A stretch of 64,000 bases of DNA from Candidatus Heimdallarchaeota archaeon (GTDB lineage: Archaea > Asgardarchaeota > Heimdallarchaeia > Hodarchaeales > Hodarchaeaceae), in NCBI GenBank assembly GCA_011364965.1, contig RDOB01000003.1, positions 472,524 to 536,523 of the forward strand, in the 5' to 3' direction. The notes beneath the pieces were generated by a model. The model was given only the letters and a program-made list of their open reading frames with translations, searched no databases and had not been told where the DNA came from. The translations under genes were made by a program, and so were the position numbers. Positions 10,325 through 19,246 of this stretch are shown piece after piece. The first letter of the stretch is position 1. Each line of letters begins with the position of its first letter.

Positions 10325-10578
10325 TAAAGATAATTCCTTTGAAATGTAATTACAATAACCAGCATTTGTATAAGAACCTACTCAAATGGCCTCTTAATAA
10401 CTTCAAAAATCAAAATAAAAACAATAAGAGAAACCTAGGAAAAACCTAACAGGATTATGAGAACATCTCAAGAAGTCTAAATTCATGTAAAAAATTGCAT
10501 AAACCCACCAAAAAAAATGCAGATCTCAAATGAAACCTATATCATTATTTCGGAGATAAACTGGATCTTTCAGAATGT

Positions 10579-11526
10579 TTATTTAGTTTTTACCACCATT
10601 TTTACTTTTTTATCTGACAAGCCAATGTGAGCTACTGCTCCTGATTGGAATTCCAAATAATCTTCTTCGATACCATCACTAAAGATAACCCCTCGCTCAG
10701 GCATCTGAGACTCAATCCTTAGGGTCTCATTGGTATTAATGCGACCATATATTATATTACTACCGGAAATTTTACTAGACCAAGGCTCCCGAACACAAAA
10801 GTGTAGAAAATTCGCATCCCAACGTGAAGTAAACTCCCATTCATTTAATGGATCCATTTGAGCAGATCTAAACCCATTAACTATTCCTATTGCTCCTGTA
10901 ACTATAGATTTATACCAACCAGTAGATCCTAGCCCAGTTGAGACTATAACACCGCTAGAACTATGTTGTTCCTCCAAATCTCGGAATTTTATCACGTATC
11001 TGGCTGATTGATGTGACTGATGACCAATGAAAATATCATTCACTCCTATTAGAACCTGACCCGTATTCAACTTTGCCTCAGCTAACGAAATATGCGTGAA
11101 GGAGGCATTACCACTATTTAGACGATTTAATTGTTGCTCAAACTCAGAAGCATCGAAAGGGAGTAGAATTCCTTCAATACGTGAAATGTCAGGATTTATA
11201 GCGATGATTGGCTGTTGATCTAAGTATTTGGCTGTATTGACTACCAAGCCGTCTCTTCCGAGCACTACGATAAGATCATTTCTATTAAAAAGAAAATTTG
11301 GTAGAAAAGCCTTTTCAATTACCTGAAATTTCTGATTTCTCGGAATGGCTTGTTTAAGTTGTCGAAGAGAATAATAATAAACATCATTGCTATTTTGGTA
11401 CTCTGTAAAGCTTATTCCTTGATGTTCTAAGTAAAAACGTGCCTGCTCTTTCGTATTGAAACGCTCAATTAGCAGATCCAGCCATGTCTTTTGTGTAACT
11501 ATAACAATTTTTCCATATTCGTCCAT
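10579..11526 (-). CDS. NAD-kinase-fold protein (ATP-NAD kinase-like)
   Basis: A 315-residue protein with the NAD kinase fold. The GGDG signature appears as GRDG (90-93), followed by the equivalent of the ALNE strand as GVNDIFIG (161-168) and the nucleotide-binding STGLGSTGW (196-204). The substituted second glycine and the ~80-residue N-terminal extension mark it as a diverged member, possibly with a different substrate from NAD. It lies 24 bp after the SPFH gene and is probably its operon partner. A second, more diverged NAD-kinase-like gene follows upstream. The fold is confident; NAD phosphorylation itself is not assured. Confidence 0.75.
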   Translation of the reverse strand: MDEYGKIVIVTQKTWLDLLIERFNTKEQARFYLEHQGISFTEYQNSNDVYYYSLRQLKQAIPRNQKFQVIEKAFLPNFLFNRNDLIVVLGRDGLVVNTAKYLDQQPIIAINPDISRIEGILLPFDASEFEQQLNRLNSGNASFTHISLAEAKLNTGQVLIGVNDIFIGHQSHQSARYVIKFRDLEEQHSSSGVIVSTGLGSTGWYKSIVTGAIGIVNGFRSAQMDPLNEWEFTSRWDANFLHFCVREPWSSKISGSNIIYGRINTNETLRIESQMPERGVIFSDGIEEDYLEFQSGAVAHIGLSDKKVKMVVKTK

Positions 11527-11550
11527 TAACTCACATCTGATTGATTTATA

Positions 11551-12408
11551 TTAATTATTAAGTAAAGAAGCTAATATTTCAGATGTTATGGTTAGAGATC
11601 CAATTCGTGAGGCGTTCTTAGATAATTCATTCAACGCTAAAGCCAGCACGAGCCGAGGATCTAATTCAGTGTAGACTTTGAGTTCTAATGCTTTAGCTTT
11701 AGCCAAATATTCGGCTTCTTCAATCGAATTTTTACCCCTTAAATCAATCAATGTCTGTTTCTTTTCTTCCAAGGTAATTTGAGTATTTAGCTCGTTTTCA
11801 CGGATTTTTTGCTCTTGTTCAACAGCTGCAGCCCTACGTGTGTAAATTGCTTCGTCTGCTTGTCGTTGTAAGCTTTCCCGAAAATCTGCTTCAAGAGCTT
11901 TAGAAATTTCAGGGGTGGGCATTATGGCATTGAAAGTGATAGACAAGATTTCAATTCCCATTTCTTGTAAAAGTGATGATTCAGACGTACTCTGTAAAAC
12001 AGTATCAGCTAAAACTGTATTAAGTGCTAGGACTTCTTCCAAATCTAGCATTTTAATCTGCTTCCGAGTAATCATTTGAATAACATTCTTAATCCTCAAC
12101 TCAAGTCTTTCGGGGTCTTCAGAGATGTACTGTCCGTCGTTAGGATAGATTTCAAAGTCTAATAACGACGCCATTCGGAGATGATCTTTAATCCTGTATG
12201 TTAAATGCCCTTGGACGCTAACCATCTGAAAATTCTTTGTAGTCTCTGTAAATATGAAGTTTGAGTCTATAGTTGTAGCAGGAATTGAAAAAATCGAACT
12301 ATTGTGTGTAAAATAGTAGAAAGATATGCCAAATCCCTTTTTCTTTACTTTTCCAGACACATATTTAATAATATACTTAGATGGATCTCCTTTAAAAAAT
12401 TTCAACAT
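11551..12408 (-). CDS. SPFH/Band 7 domain protein
   Basis: A 285-residue protein with an N-terminal SPFH (stomatin/prohibitin) domain, roughly 30-180, and a C-terminal amphipathic helical stretch rich in Ala, Glu, Gln and Arg (about 180-245) typical of the oligomerising coiled coil. Unlike classical stomatins it has no N-terminal membrane hairpin, so it may associate with membrane peripherally. It is the first gene of a likely operon with the NAD-kinase-fold protein 24 bp downstream. The promoter is preceded by a GAACCT/AGGTTC inverted repeat. The role is unknown; a scaffold that localises or regulates the kinase-like partner is a reasonable guess. Confidence 0.8.
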   Translation of the reverse strand: MLKFFKGDPSKYIIKYVSGKVKKKGFGISFYYFTHNSSIFSIPATTIDSNFIFTETTKNFQMVSVQGHLTYRIKDHLRMASLLDFEIYPNDGQYISEDPERLELRIKNVIQMITRKQIKMLDLEEVLALNTVLADTVLQSTSESSLLQEMGIEILSITFNAIMPTPEISKALEADFRESLQRQADEAIYTRRAAAVEQEQKIRENELNTQITLEEKKQTLIDLRGKNSIEEAEYLAKAKALELKVYTELDPRLVLALALNELSKNASRIGSLTITSEILASLLNN

Positions 12409-12454
12409 CTATAATACACCATTTATCATTTTGTTGCTCTTTTAGAGGATCTTC

Positions 12455-12490
12455 TGTGTATAATAAAATATAGAACCTTAATATAGGTTC
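12455..12490 (-). promoter_or_regulatory. Promoter of SPFH operon with adjacent inverted repeat
   Basis: On the minus strand a perfect 6-bp inverted repeat, GAACCT-N6-AGGTTC (12473-12490), directly abuts a TATA-like stretch (TATATTTTATTATA, 12458-12471) about 50 bp before the SPFH start. A palindrome touching the TATA box is a common place for an archaeal repressor or activator site. The factor is not known. Confidence 0.4.
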
Positions 12491-12585
12491 AGATGACGAT
12501 AAAAATTACTAAGAGGGAACAAAACAAAGGTAAAGATTACTAAGATATTACAAAAATCAACTTCCATTAAAAATTTGTGTATTCG

Positions 12586-13632
12586 CTAGGATTCCCCTTT
12601 TTCGGTCAAGTTATAATAATAAAGGTATTCTCGCATGTCTGTATAATTTTCTCGTCTTTTAACAAATCCTTTGCTTATTAATAGGTTAAGTGCATTTCTA
12701 ATCGTTTTCTGATTGCGGATATGAGTGGTATTGATCAGTTCATTAATACTAACTGGTTTATCATTGTTTTTTAGCACATGAAGGAGAAATTTAGCTGTTG
12801 AGGTCAAAGATTGAGTATCCTCAAATGATAATTTATCTTTAAGTTTATTTTGCAAACGAATACTATTTCTAAGAGAAAACTTGATGAAAGCGATTTCAAA
12901 TGGAGCTCGGGTTAGAGAAAAATAAGTATCATTGGTTTTAAATTGGTAGTTATCCACATTTATTACCAAAGGAAGTATTGCTTCAGTAATTTCAATCGCG
13001 ATCTCTGAATTCTGAGGTATAATTTGATGGGAGGTCGTAATATTTCGCGACGCGATAGAGATAATCTGGAATACAGACGAGTGAGGGTTAATTATTGCAC
13101 CTCCTAAATTAAAACTCATAGCAGTAGATCCTGTAGGAGTACATACGAGAATTGCATTTGCAGAATCTGAACCATCATTATAGAGTGACTCTTCATCTAC
13201 TCGAATATCATATCGAAGCCGTTTATTGATAGCTGAAGAGGTGACATGAATGTCATTCAACGCGTAGAATCTTTTTTCACTGGTTTCCAATTTGATTAGA
13301 GAACGCAAATCAAGGCCAAAATCATTCACAATGTATTGGTCTAACGCCCAAGAAAGATCATTCATGGTGACCTGGGCAAAGAAAGAATTATCTCCAGGAA
13401 GTTCAATACAAAGAAGTGGTGGAATATTTTCGATTTCTCGAACAATATTAAGCACATCATTATCATGAATAACAAGAAAAAGATCAAAATCTGAATTGGT
13501 GTTTAATTCTTTAAAACCTATTGGAATGAACATAAAATTAGGATTATCTAAGCGAATTTTGTCAACAATTTTAATTATAAGAGAAATTTCATAATCAGAG
13601 ATCATTTCTGATTTTATAAGAGCAATTTTCAA
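12586..13632 (-). CDS. NAD-kinase-fold domain fused to winged-helix DNA-binding domain
   Basis: A 348-residue protein. Residues 1-250 follow the NAD kinase pattern: ALNDIHVTSSAIN (124-136) matches the ALNE strand and CTPTGSTAMSFNLGGAI (164-180) matches the STPTGSTAY motif. The GGDG loop, however, reads PGDN (79-82), so ordinary kinase activity is doubtful. Residues ~265-345 form a winged helix (SINELINTTHIRNQKTIRNAL, then a basic wing). This looks like a transcription factor that uses a retired NAD kinase as nucleotide sensor. Start is TTG. It is transcribed divergently from the ssDNA-binding protein, with a perfect 16-bp palindrome between them, consistent with autoregulation. Confidence 0.7.
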   Translation of the reverse strand: MKIALIKSEMISDYEISLIIKIVDKIRLDNPNFMFIPIGFKELNTNSDFDLFLVIHDNDVLNIVREIENIPPLLCIELPGDNSFFAQVTMNDLSWALDQYIVNDFGLDLRSLIKLETSEKRFYALNDIHVTSSAINKRLRYDIRVDEESLYNDGSDSANAILVCTPTGSTAMSFNLGGAIINPHSSVFQIISIASRNITTSHQIIPQNSEIAIEITEAILPLVINVDNYQFKTNDTYFSLTRAPFEIAFIKFSLRNSIRLQNKLKDKLSFEDTQSLTSTAKFLLHVLKNNDKPVSINELINTTHIRNQKTIRNALNLLISKGFVKRRENYTDMREYLYYYNLTEKGES

Positions 13633-13719
13633 GCAATCATCACTGTTAAGGTAATTTGGAATTCTTATTTTGAAGTGGAGGCATTATTTAATTAATACAT
13701 TCATTCACAAAAATTCAGT

Positions 13720-13735
13720 ATGATATTAATATCAT
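13720..13735. promoter_or_regulatory. Perfect 16-bp palindrome between divergent genes
   Basis: ATGATATTAATATCAT is a perfect palindrome, 88 bp upstream of the NADK-winged-helix start and 15 bp upstream of the TATA box of the ssDNA-binding gene. Its position suits an operator. AT-rich palindromes can arise by chance, so this is suggestive only. Confidence 0.4.
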
Positions 13736-13750
13736 CGTTTATCTTCGCAT

Positions 13751-13779
13751 AAAGTATATAAACTCTCTTCAGAGAAGAG
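13751..13779 (+). promoter_or_regulatory. Promoter of the ssDNA-binding protein gene with hairpin-like inverted repeat
   Basis: An AAAGTATATAAAC TATA element (13751-13763) is followed at once by CTCTTC-AGA-GAAGAG (13765-13779), between TATA box and expected start point near 13785. A second TATA-like run (CTATATAT, about 13848-13855) sits ~25 bp before the ATG and could give a leaderless transcript. Two start points are therefore possible. Confidence 0.5.
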
Positions 13780-13875
13780 TTTATGGGAATAGAATAGATC
13801 TGGTTTCAAAATCGAATAACTCCGTTTTTTTCTCCTTAGCATGCTATTCTATATATCAAAATCTGTGTGTTACAT

Positions 13876-14355
13876 ATGAATTCAAGTACAATAACTTCTA
13901 TTGAAGATTTAAAACCGTACGACAACGATATCGTTGTAAATTTCCAAGTAATTGAACAACTTTCTGTCAAAGAGATTAGAAAAGGACACGATGCTGTGCA
14001 CAAAGTAGCTACTTTTAAAATTGCTGATGCAACTGGTTCGATCCGTTTAACAGTTTGGAACGAAGCTATTGATAAAATTGATATTGGTCAGACCTATGAA
14101 TTAAATAAGGGCAATGTCAATGTTTTTCAAGACCACGCTCAACTCTCCGCAGGAAAAAATGGACAAATAAAACCTTGTGATGTTAAATTCCATATACTAA
14201 ATCAAGAAAATAATATTAGTGAACAGAAAGTAGTAAAAGAAAAGAGACAATCATCTAGAAGATCACCGAAGTTTCAAAAGAAAAGATACAACGAAGAAGA
14301 AGATACTTTTTCAGCTGAAGTCAACAAGAAGTATTTATGGGCAGAAAAGCGATAA
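13876..14355 (+). CDS. Single-OB-fold ssDNA-binding protein, SOSS-B/RPA-like
   Basis: About 159 residues. The N-terminal ~110 form one OB-fold very like human SOSS-B1/hSSB1: VATFKIADATGSIRLTVW corresponds to its KVADKTGSINISVW strand, and GQTYELNKGNVNVFQDHAQL to the following strands. The C-terminal ~50 residues are basic then acidic (RRSPKFQKKR, EEED), a disordered tail likely used for DNA or protein contacts. The frame opens at GTG 13867, but ATG 13876 is the better start and fits a leaderless promoter ~25 bp upstream. It probably protects ssDNA in repair or replication. The gene is divergent from the NADK-winged-helix regulator. Confidence 0.85.
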   Translation: MNSSTITSIEDLKPYDNDIVVNFQVIEQLSVKEIRKGHDAVHKVATFKIADATGSIRLTVWNEAIDKIDIGQTYELNKGNVNVFQDHAQLSAGKNGQIKPCDVKFHILNQENNISEQKVVKEKRQSSRRSPKFQKKRYNEEEDTFSAEVNKKYLWAEKR

Positions 14356-14630
14356 TATCCGAGTAGAATCAGAGATAGATGGGGATTATTATCGCTCCAT
14401 CCTCTGAGGCTTAAACGCTTGATCGAATCAATAATCTTCCTTTTTTATCATTTAGTTATAATATATGTGTTAAATACCTCAATTATAGACTTTCCAGTAG
14501 ATAAAAGGCAGATTAACCACGTTCTTCCTATTGTTAAGTTATTTCTCTAAAAAAACTTTTATAAAGGAGAAGTCATATGGAGGTAATTTTATTCTCACGT
14601 TGGACCATAAGGAAGAAAGGCGGAAATTAG

Positions 14631-15752
14631 ATGACTATAGGATTGGGAAAAAAAATATCAAACAAAACTCTATTATATGTATTCTATGGATATATAATCT
14701 TCTCTCTTGGGGTATTAGCTATTAATGTTCTTCGTAATTTTGACTCGCTAATAGAACCACTGTTTACCCGTCCCCCTGATTTATTCTTAGTGACTTATAG
14801 CTTATCAATCCTTTTAGGATCGTTTTGCACTTATAGATTAATCCTCTTCTATAAGGAATCACTATCCAGTCAATATCTCGTACTAGCTGTGTTTACCTTC
14901 GGAATGTCTGTCACAATGTTTCTCTGGCAGATGTGGCTTGAGTTTTTTTCACTCGTTAATCTTGATATTTCTCTAGCGTGGACGAGCTATATCGAACCAG
15001 AAATTATGATTGGTCAGGCAAATTATTTTATTGGAATGATCGCCATGCTGATCTATGCAATTAGACTACGGGTTTGGAATGATTATCATATTCTTGTGAA
15101 AATTTTCTTTATCTGGCTTCTCTATGAAAATATTGTCATGGGATTCCTTTACTGGCCAGTTGGGCGAACTCTCCTGTGGTTAGATATCCTCCCGTTTGGT
15201 TATTGGGAGAACCCCCAATTTCTTTTAAATTTGATCTCTCCATATTATATCGTTACTACAGCCATTTTACCAGAATTAATATCTTTTTATGCTGCTTTAT
15301 TTAATCCTATCGGTTTTGGTGTCCCATTGTTCTTTGTTTATGCATATCTTAGTGCTAAACCAGAAATAAGTACCTCGAAAATCTTTTGGTCTCGTGTTTT
15401 CTGGATTTTATTCGGCCTGTCCAATATTATCCTGGAATTAATTAGTATCTTCGATTTAGCTTCATTTTTTGGTATACAAACAGCCAGTGTATGGTATGGA
15501 TTGTTGTCAGTTAAACAGACCATAATTTTATCAGGTTTAGCAATTCTATTTGTTCTTGCGCCTGAAGCTCTGCTTATTACACGGGCGCAAATCTTTCAAG
15601 CAAAAGCATTGTATCGAAAAGTAGAACGCGGAGAACTAGGACCCCCAGTTCAATCAAATGTTTTAGATTATAAATCCCGTTTCCGGACGTACATCGATTC
15701 ATTCCCCGCTGAACTTAAAGCTGCCCTTAAAAAAGAGCAAACAGAATCCTGA
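14631..15752 (+). CDS. Polytopic membrane protein of unknown function
   Basis: 373 residues with about eight or nine hydrophobic segments spread from residue 12 to 325, and a charged cytoplasmic tail (last ~55 residues, RKVERGELG... to the end). There are many Trp, Tyr and Phe residues at predicted membrane borders. No transporter, enzyme or sensor motif is recognised. The ATG at 14631 follows a purine-rich AGGCGGAAATTAG. It stands alone, with a T-run (14438-14447) upstream that could end the preceding gene. Confidence 0.75.
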   Translation: MTIGLGKKISNKTLLYVFYGYIIFSLGVLAINVLRNFDSLIEPLFTRPPDLFLVTYSLSILLGSFCTYRLILFYKESLSSQYLVLAVFTFGMSVTMFLWQMWLEFFSLVNLDISLAWTSYIEPEIMIGQANYFIGMIAMLIYAIRLRVWNDYHILVKIFFIWLLYENIVMGFLYWPVGRTLLWLDILPFGYWENPQFLLNLISPYYIVTTAILPELISFYAALFNPIGFGVPLFFVYAYLSAKPEISTSKIFWSRVFWILFGLSNIILELISIFDLASFFGIQTASVWYGLLSVKQTIILSGLAILFVLAPEALLITRAQIFQAKALYRKVERGELGPPVQSNVLDYKSRFRTYIDSFPAELKAALKKEQTES

Positions 15753-15945
15753 TTTCAGTGATTTACAGAATTTAGCAAAAAATAGGCGCGGGGAGAAGTA
15801 ATTCTCTAAAAACCTTCTTTCAACTTAGGATCTCACTTCTGAATTTAAATATTGCAGTGATCATCCAAATAAATAGCGAACAAAGACAACGTTAACAATA
15901 AGACTTTCAACAATAATTTCCACTATTCCAGATGGTGCGTTAAAA

Positions 15946-16206
15946 ATGACACAGAATACACACCTCAATAAAAGAGGCAATTGGCAAGACCTTAGCGGTA
16001 TTAGAATTGTTGTAGCGGCATTTGGCCTTCTATGTGGACTAACGGGAATAATTGCGGGATGGTTTGAAATCCAGCAAGGGAATATTACCCCTGATGGATT
16101 AGTAATTAGCACAATTGGTTCAAATTATACTATAGCGGATGATCTTACTTATTTTGCCATCACGATCATTCCTAATATGATGATACCTGGAATATTAGCT
16201 ATATAG
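15946..16206 (+). pseudogene. Truncated membrane protein (N-terminal part only)
   Basis: The 86-codon frame has one complete hydrophobic segment (IRIVVAAFGLLCGLTGIIAG) and a second that is cut off by a stop right after TIIPNMMIPGILAI, where a membrane helix should continue. The downstream 190 bp contain no continuation in any frame that I could follow. It is most simply a gene that lost its 3' part, although a short expressed protein cannot be excluded. Family unknown. Confidence 0.4.
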
Positions 16207-16402
16207 CTGACTCAGAAAGTATTATTCAATTTGTTGAATAAGCGGTTTGTTTGTATAAAAGCAGTCTATTTTTTGTCTGTTTTGAGATTGTCTCGGATTT
16301 TAAAGGTTGATTATTATAAGTTTATCACATATAATGAGACCTCTAGTAAAATTTAAGTATGATAAAAGTATGAGGCATTTTTAGAAATGAGGTATTTTTA
16401 AG

Positions 16403-16861
16403 TTGACAAATCGTCGTATCGATCTAGATCAATATGATAAAGCCATAATCATTATATGGGCGATTTTAATCGCGTTATTGTTAGGAGCCATTGAAGCACA
16501 GGCTTTTGCATATTATTTAGACTATGAACTGCATAATTTTCCGTTTTATTGGTTAATATATACATTATTCATCTTTTTAATGTTATCAATCATTCCATTC
16601 CTCACACGAGAAAAGACAGATTGGTTATTGACGATTGGTGGTGCGTTCTTAATTCAATTTTTTCAAGATATCGGACATTGGTTAACAAAAATGCTTATTC
16701 AAGGTACCTGGACACTTGGTGACCCCCTTTGGACTCCCCTTTGGGATCTTTTCCATATTAGTTTTCCAATCCCCCTGTTCTGGATTATTGATTGGATTAT
16801 TTTTGGGATATTCTTTATTATCTGGTGGATGTTAGACAGATACCTCCCAGTAGCAAACTAA
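16403..16861 (+). CDS. Small four-helix membrane protein, unknown
   Basis: 152 residues beginning at a TTG after a weak purine stretch. Four hydrophobic segments are visible: ~14-37, ~45-64, ~72-90 and ~118-145, the last Trp- and Ile-rich. A histidine (GHWLTKM, about residue 92) and the loop GDPLWTPLWDLFHI look conserved in style but match no family I know. It is not obviously in an operon with the nitroreductase downstream (316-bp gap). Confidence 0.65.
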   Translation: MTNRRIDLDQYDKAIIIIWAILIALLLGAIEAQAFAYYLDYELHNFPFYWLIYTLFIFLMLSIIPFLTREKTDWLLTIGGAFLIQFFQDIGHWLTKMLIQGTWTLGDPLWTPLWDLFHISFPIPLFWIIDWIIFGIFFIIWWMLDRYLPVAN

Positions 16862-16919
16862 TCAATATGTTGCGAAGGTTCCTCCGAACTGAAAGCGAGT
16901 TTTCAAATCCTCTCGAAGA

Positions 16920-17030
16920 TTAAGTAAGAATCACCGTTACGACAGCGACGCTAGTCGTATCTTGAGTATCAGTAAGACGTTCATTAAGAAGGTTCAATCT
17001 AAATCCTTTACCTCTATTACGCTCAACAAC
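16920..17030 (-). pseudogene. Relic: C-terminal fragment of an unidentified protein
   Basis: In the gap before the nitroreductase gene the minus strand reads 36 codons with normal amino-acid usage (VVERNRGKGFRLNLLNERL, then TDTQ...VTVILT) ending in TAA, bounded upstream by TAG. There is no start codon. The local sequence is less AT-rich than the flanks, which suggests former coding. The 'GFRLNLLNERL' run faintly recalls the G2 region of LytS-type kinases, but this is weak. Nothing else was found in 16862-17177. Confidence 0.3.
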
Positions 17031-17177
17031 CTATAAACAAGAATTTCGTGAATTACTTCAAGCTTTCTAAACTCTCATAAGGTTGCAAAAGGAATTAAGT
17101 TTTAACTACTACTTTTATTAAATACAAAAAAGGAAGAATGAGAAAGACACCAAACAACTTCAATTGAAGGAAAAATA

Positions 17178-17942
17178 ATGAATGAAACCATCAAAACGAT
17201 CCATAGATTAAGATCAATACATAAGTTTTCTAATAAAGAAATTTCTAACTCAGATTTGAAAATTATTCTTGAAGCAGCAGTATGTGCAGCCAATGCGTCA
17301 GCAAGACAGAGTTATTCGATTATTGTAGTTGAGGATAGAACTATTTTAGAAACTTCTCATTTTTATGGAGCAAACAAAGCGTTGGTATTTTGTGTTGATT
17401 ATAACCGTATTGCAGACATAGCTAAATATTTGAATCATCCTATTGAATCTGGAAATATCATAAGATTCATCACAGGAAGTACAGATACAATTCTCGCAGC
17501 ACAAACAGCCGCAATTGCGGCACAATCACTTAATATTGATTCTCTTTTCACTAATAGCCTTCATAGAGCTAATATAACAGAAATTTATAAACTGTTAAAC
17601 CTTCCAGATAAATACTGCTTTCCTTTAATAACTCTGTGTTTAGGGTATTCAGAAACAGAACCAACGAGGAAAAAAGGTCGATTGCGGAATTCGGGAATCA
17701 TACATCACGGTAAGTACCAAAAGTTAACAACTGAAGAATTAAAAAAACTTGTAAATGACTATGATAATGAGGAAAAGCAGTTAGGTTTGATTTCATCAGA
17801 AAAATGGTCCGAAATGGGATTTAAGCATTATCTAGATTGGTTTTACACCAAATGGCCAACCCTTGCCATGAACAAATCGAAAGTGGAAGAATTTCATAAG
17901 ATCTTAAGGAAAGTGGGATTCTTAACTTCAATTCCAATCTAG
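17178..17942 (+). CDS. Nitroreductase-family FMN oxidoreductase
   Basis: 254 residues with nitroreductase features: an N-terminal RLRSIHKFSNKEIS matching the RRSIRKF phosphate-binding start, AANASARQSYSIIVV for the flavin contact, AAQTAAIAAQSLNID for the long helix, and LGYSETEPTRKKGRLR for the LGYPxxxPxxKPR ending. A ~70-residue helical C-terminal extension follows, as in some archaeal members. It probably reduces an unsaturated or nitro compound with NAD(P)H; the true substrate is unknown. It forms a convergent pair with the acyltransferase gene; a 14-bp palindrome (AATAAACGTTTATT, 17966-17979) lies between them and may act in termination. Confidence 0.85.
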   Translation: MNETIKTIHRLRSIHKFSNKEISNSDLKIILEAAVCAANASARQSYSIIVVEDRTILETSHFYGANKALVFCVDYNRIADIAKYLNHPIESGNIIRFITGSTDTILAAQTAAIAAQSLNIDSLFTNSLHRANITEIYKLLNLPDKYCFPLITLCLGYSETEPTRKKGRLRNSGIIHHGKYQKLTTEELKKLVNDYDNEEKQLGLISSEKWSEMGFKHYLDWFYTKWPTLAMNKSKVEEFHKILRKVGFLTSIPI

Positions 17943-18010
17943 ATGAAGTAAGTAAAATTAAATAAAATAAACGTTTATTCTATTATACACACTTTACAGG
18001 GGAATGAAAA

Positions 18011-19189
18011 TCAAAGGATTTTTTGAAGACCATAATAACTTGCTGAATAACAAAGGAAGATTGTTATTGGGAAAACCACAGCAAGCTTAATAACTGGAAA
18101 GAGAGAGATAGGAGCAAATAGAAGGGATAAGAAGATAAGAATAGGGGGATGAATAAGGTACATATGAAAGGATGTTGAAGAAAAACGTTGTAGGAGAAGG
18201 TTTTGAGTATTAAATTTTTTATGAAAGATCGGAATTAAAACGAAAATCATACTTAAACAAATAACATTGTCAACCACCGCAAAGATTAGAGCAGGAACGG
18301 AAATTCCCCCCATAAAAACATTCAAATTCGAATCAATGCCTAGAACTAGAAAAATATAAACGAAGAATGCTAAAAAACTTACAACTATAGTAATAGACCA
18401 AGCTTTGAAATATTTAGTTTCTCGAAACATAATTTCAAACCAGTTGTATCGAGCAGCCAAAGCTCCAACAGTAAACATCATTAGATATTGGATCATGAAA
18501 GGGAGGGGTACTCCTAATGGAAATTCATCAATAGCAAATTCGATACGAACCATAAAAGTAGCAATACCCAAAATGATTCCTAAGAATAATAAATAACCAT
18601 ATCTTGGGATAGAAAATTCCTTGGGTATGTATTGTTGAACAGAATCAAGGTGTCTCCAAAAAGTATAACCCGCGGTAAATATTAATAGCACAAATAGAAA
18701 CCACATAGGACCCGCAGATGTCAGAAAGTTGACAAAACTCTCCAATGATCGGAATTGAACGAGGTAGTAGTCGATTAAAGACCCAGTAAGTACTGGTTGG
18801 GAATTCCATGGTTCAATTCCTAAGGTAGCTAGATAATACTTTAAAAGGGGGTCAATAAGTACACTATACAGTAGAAAAGGAATACCAAGACGAGTGAGTC
18901 GCTCTTTCCAAAATAACTTAACTCCTTTATTATCATAACTTCTAGGAGTAAAATAACCACCTAGAAGAAAAAAAAGACCCAGCAGGGAACTCTGAAACAA
19001 TCCTCCAATAGATGTCAATAATGCAAAAATGATATAACTAAAAGGGTCAACAAGATTAGACTCCACATAATACCACCATCCCGAACCTTCGTATGTAACC
19101 CGAGCGTGTTGGAATATTACGAGAATAGCAAAAAAAAGCTTCATGTTATCAAGAAAAATGAGTCGTGGTTTCTTAGATTCCGTATTCAT
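18011..19189 (-). CDS. Acyltransferase 3 family membrane protein
   Basis: 392 residues with about ten membrane helices. The N-terminus LIFLDNMKLFFAILVIFQHA carries the family's R/LDxLK...H pattern with the catalytic-type histidine (about 27). The segment SAGPMWFLFVLLIF is also typical of acyltransferase 3 (OafA/MdoC-like) enzymes, and the C-terminus shows SSTSFHMYLIHPP, the usual late SFxxYLxHxP motif. Such proteins O-acylate surface sugars or lipids. The start follows a short leader; the next gene on the same strand is the ICMT-like enzyme 57 bp upstream, so they may share a transcript. Confidence 0.85.
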   Translation of the reverse strand: MNTESKKPRLIFLDNMKLFFAILVIFQHARVTYEGSGWWYYVESNLVDPFSYIIFALLTSIGGLFQSSLLGLFFLLGGYFTPRSYDNKGVKLFWKERLTRLGIPFLLYSVLIDPLLKYYLATLGIEPWNSQPVLTGSLIDYYLVQFRSLESFVNFLTSAGPMWFLFVLLIFTAGYTFWRHLDSVQQYIPKEFSIPRYGYLLFLGIILGIATFMVRIEFAIDEFPLGVPLPFMIQYLMMFTVGALAARYNWFEIMFRETKYFKAWSITIVVSFLAFFVYIFLVLGIDSNLNVFMGGISVPALIFAVVDNVICLSMIFVLIPIFHKKFNTQNLLLQRFSSTSFHMYLIHPPILIFLSLLFAPISLFPVIKLAVVFPITIFLCYSASYYGLQKIL

Positions 19190-19246
19190 TTAGCTTATTC
19201 ACCTGTAACCTAAACATGATAACAATATTCAATAAATATACAATTT

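Noticed and set aside
16900-16925. TTCAAATCC resembling a tRNA T-loop
   Set aside because: The flanking bases do not form a T-stem and no anticodon or acceptor stem could be drawn.
17966-17979. AATAAACGTTTATT as an operator
   Set aside because: It lies between convergent gene ends, not upstream of any gene, and such AT-rich palindromes are expected by chance.
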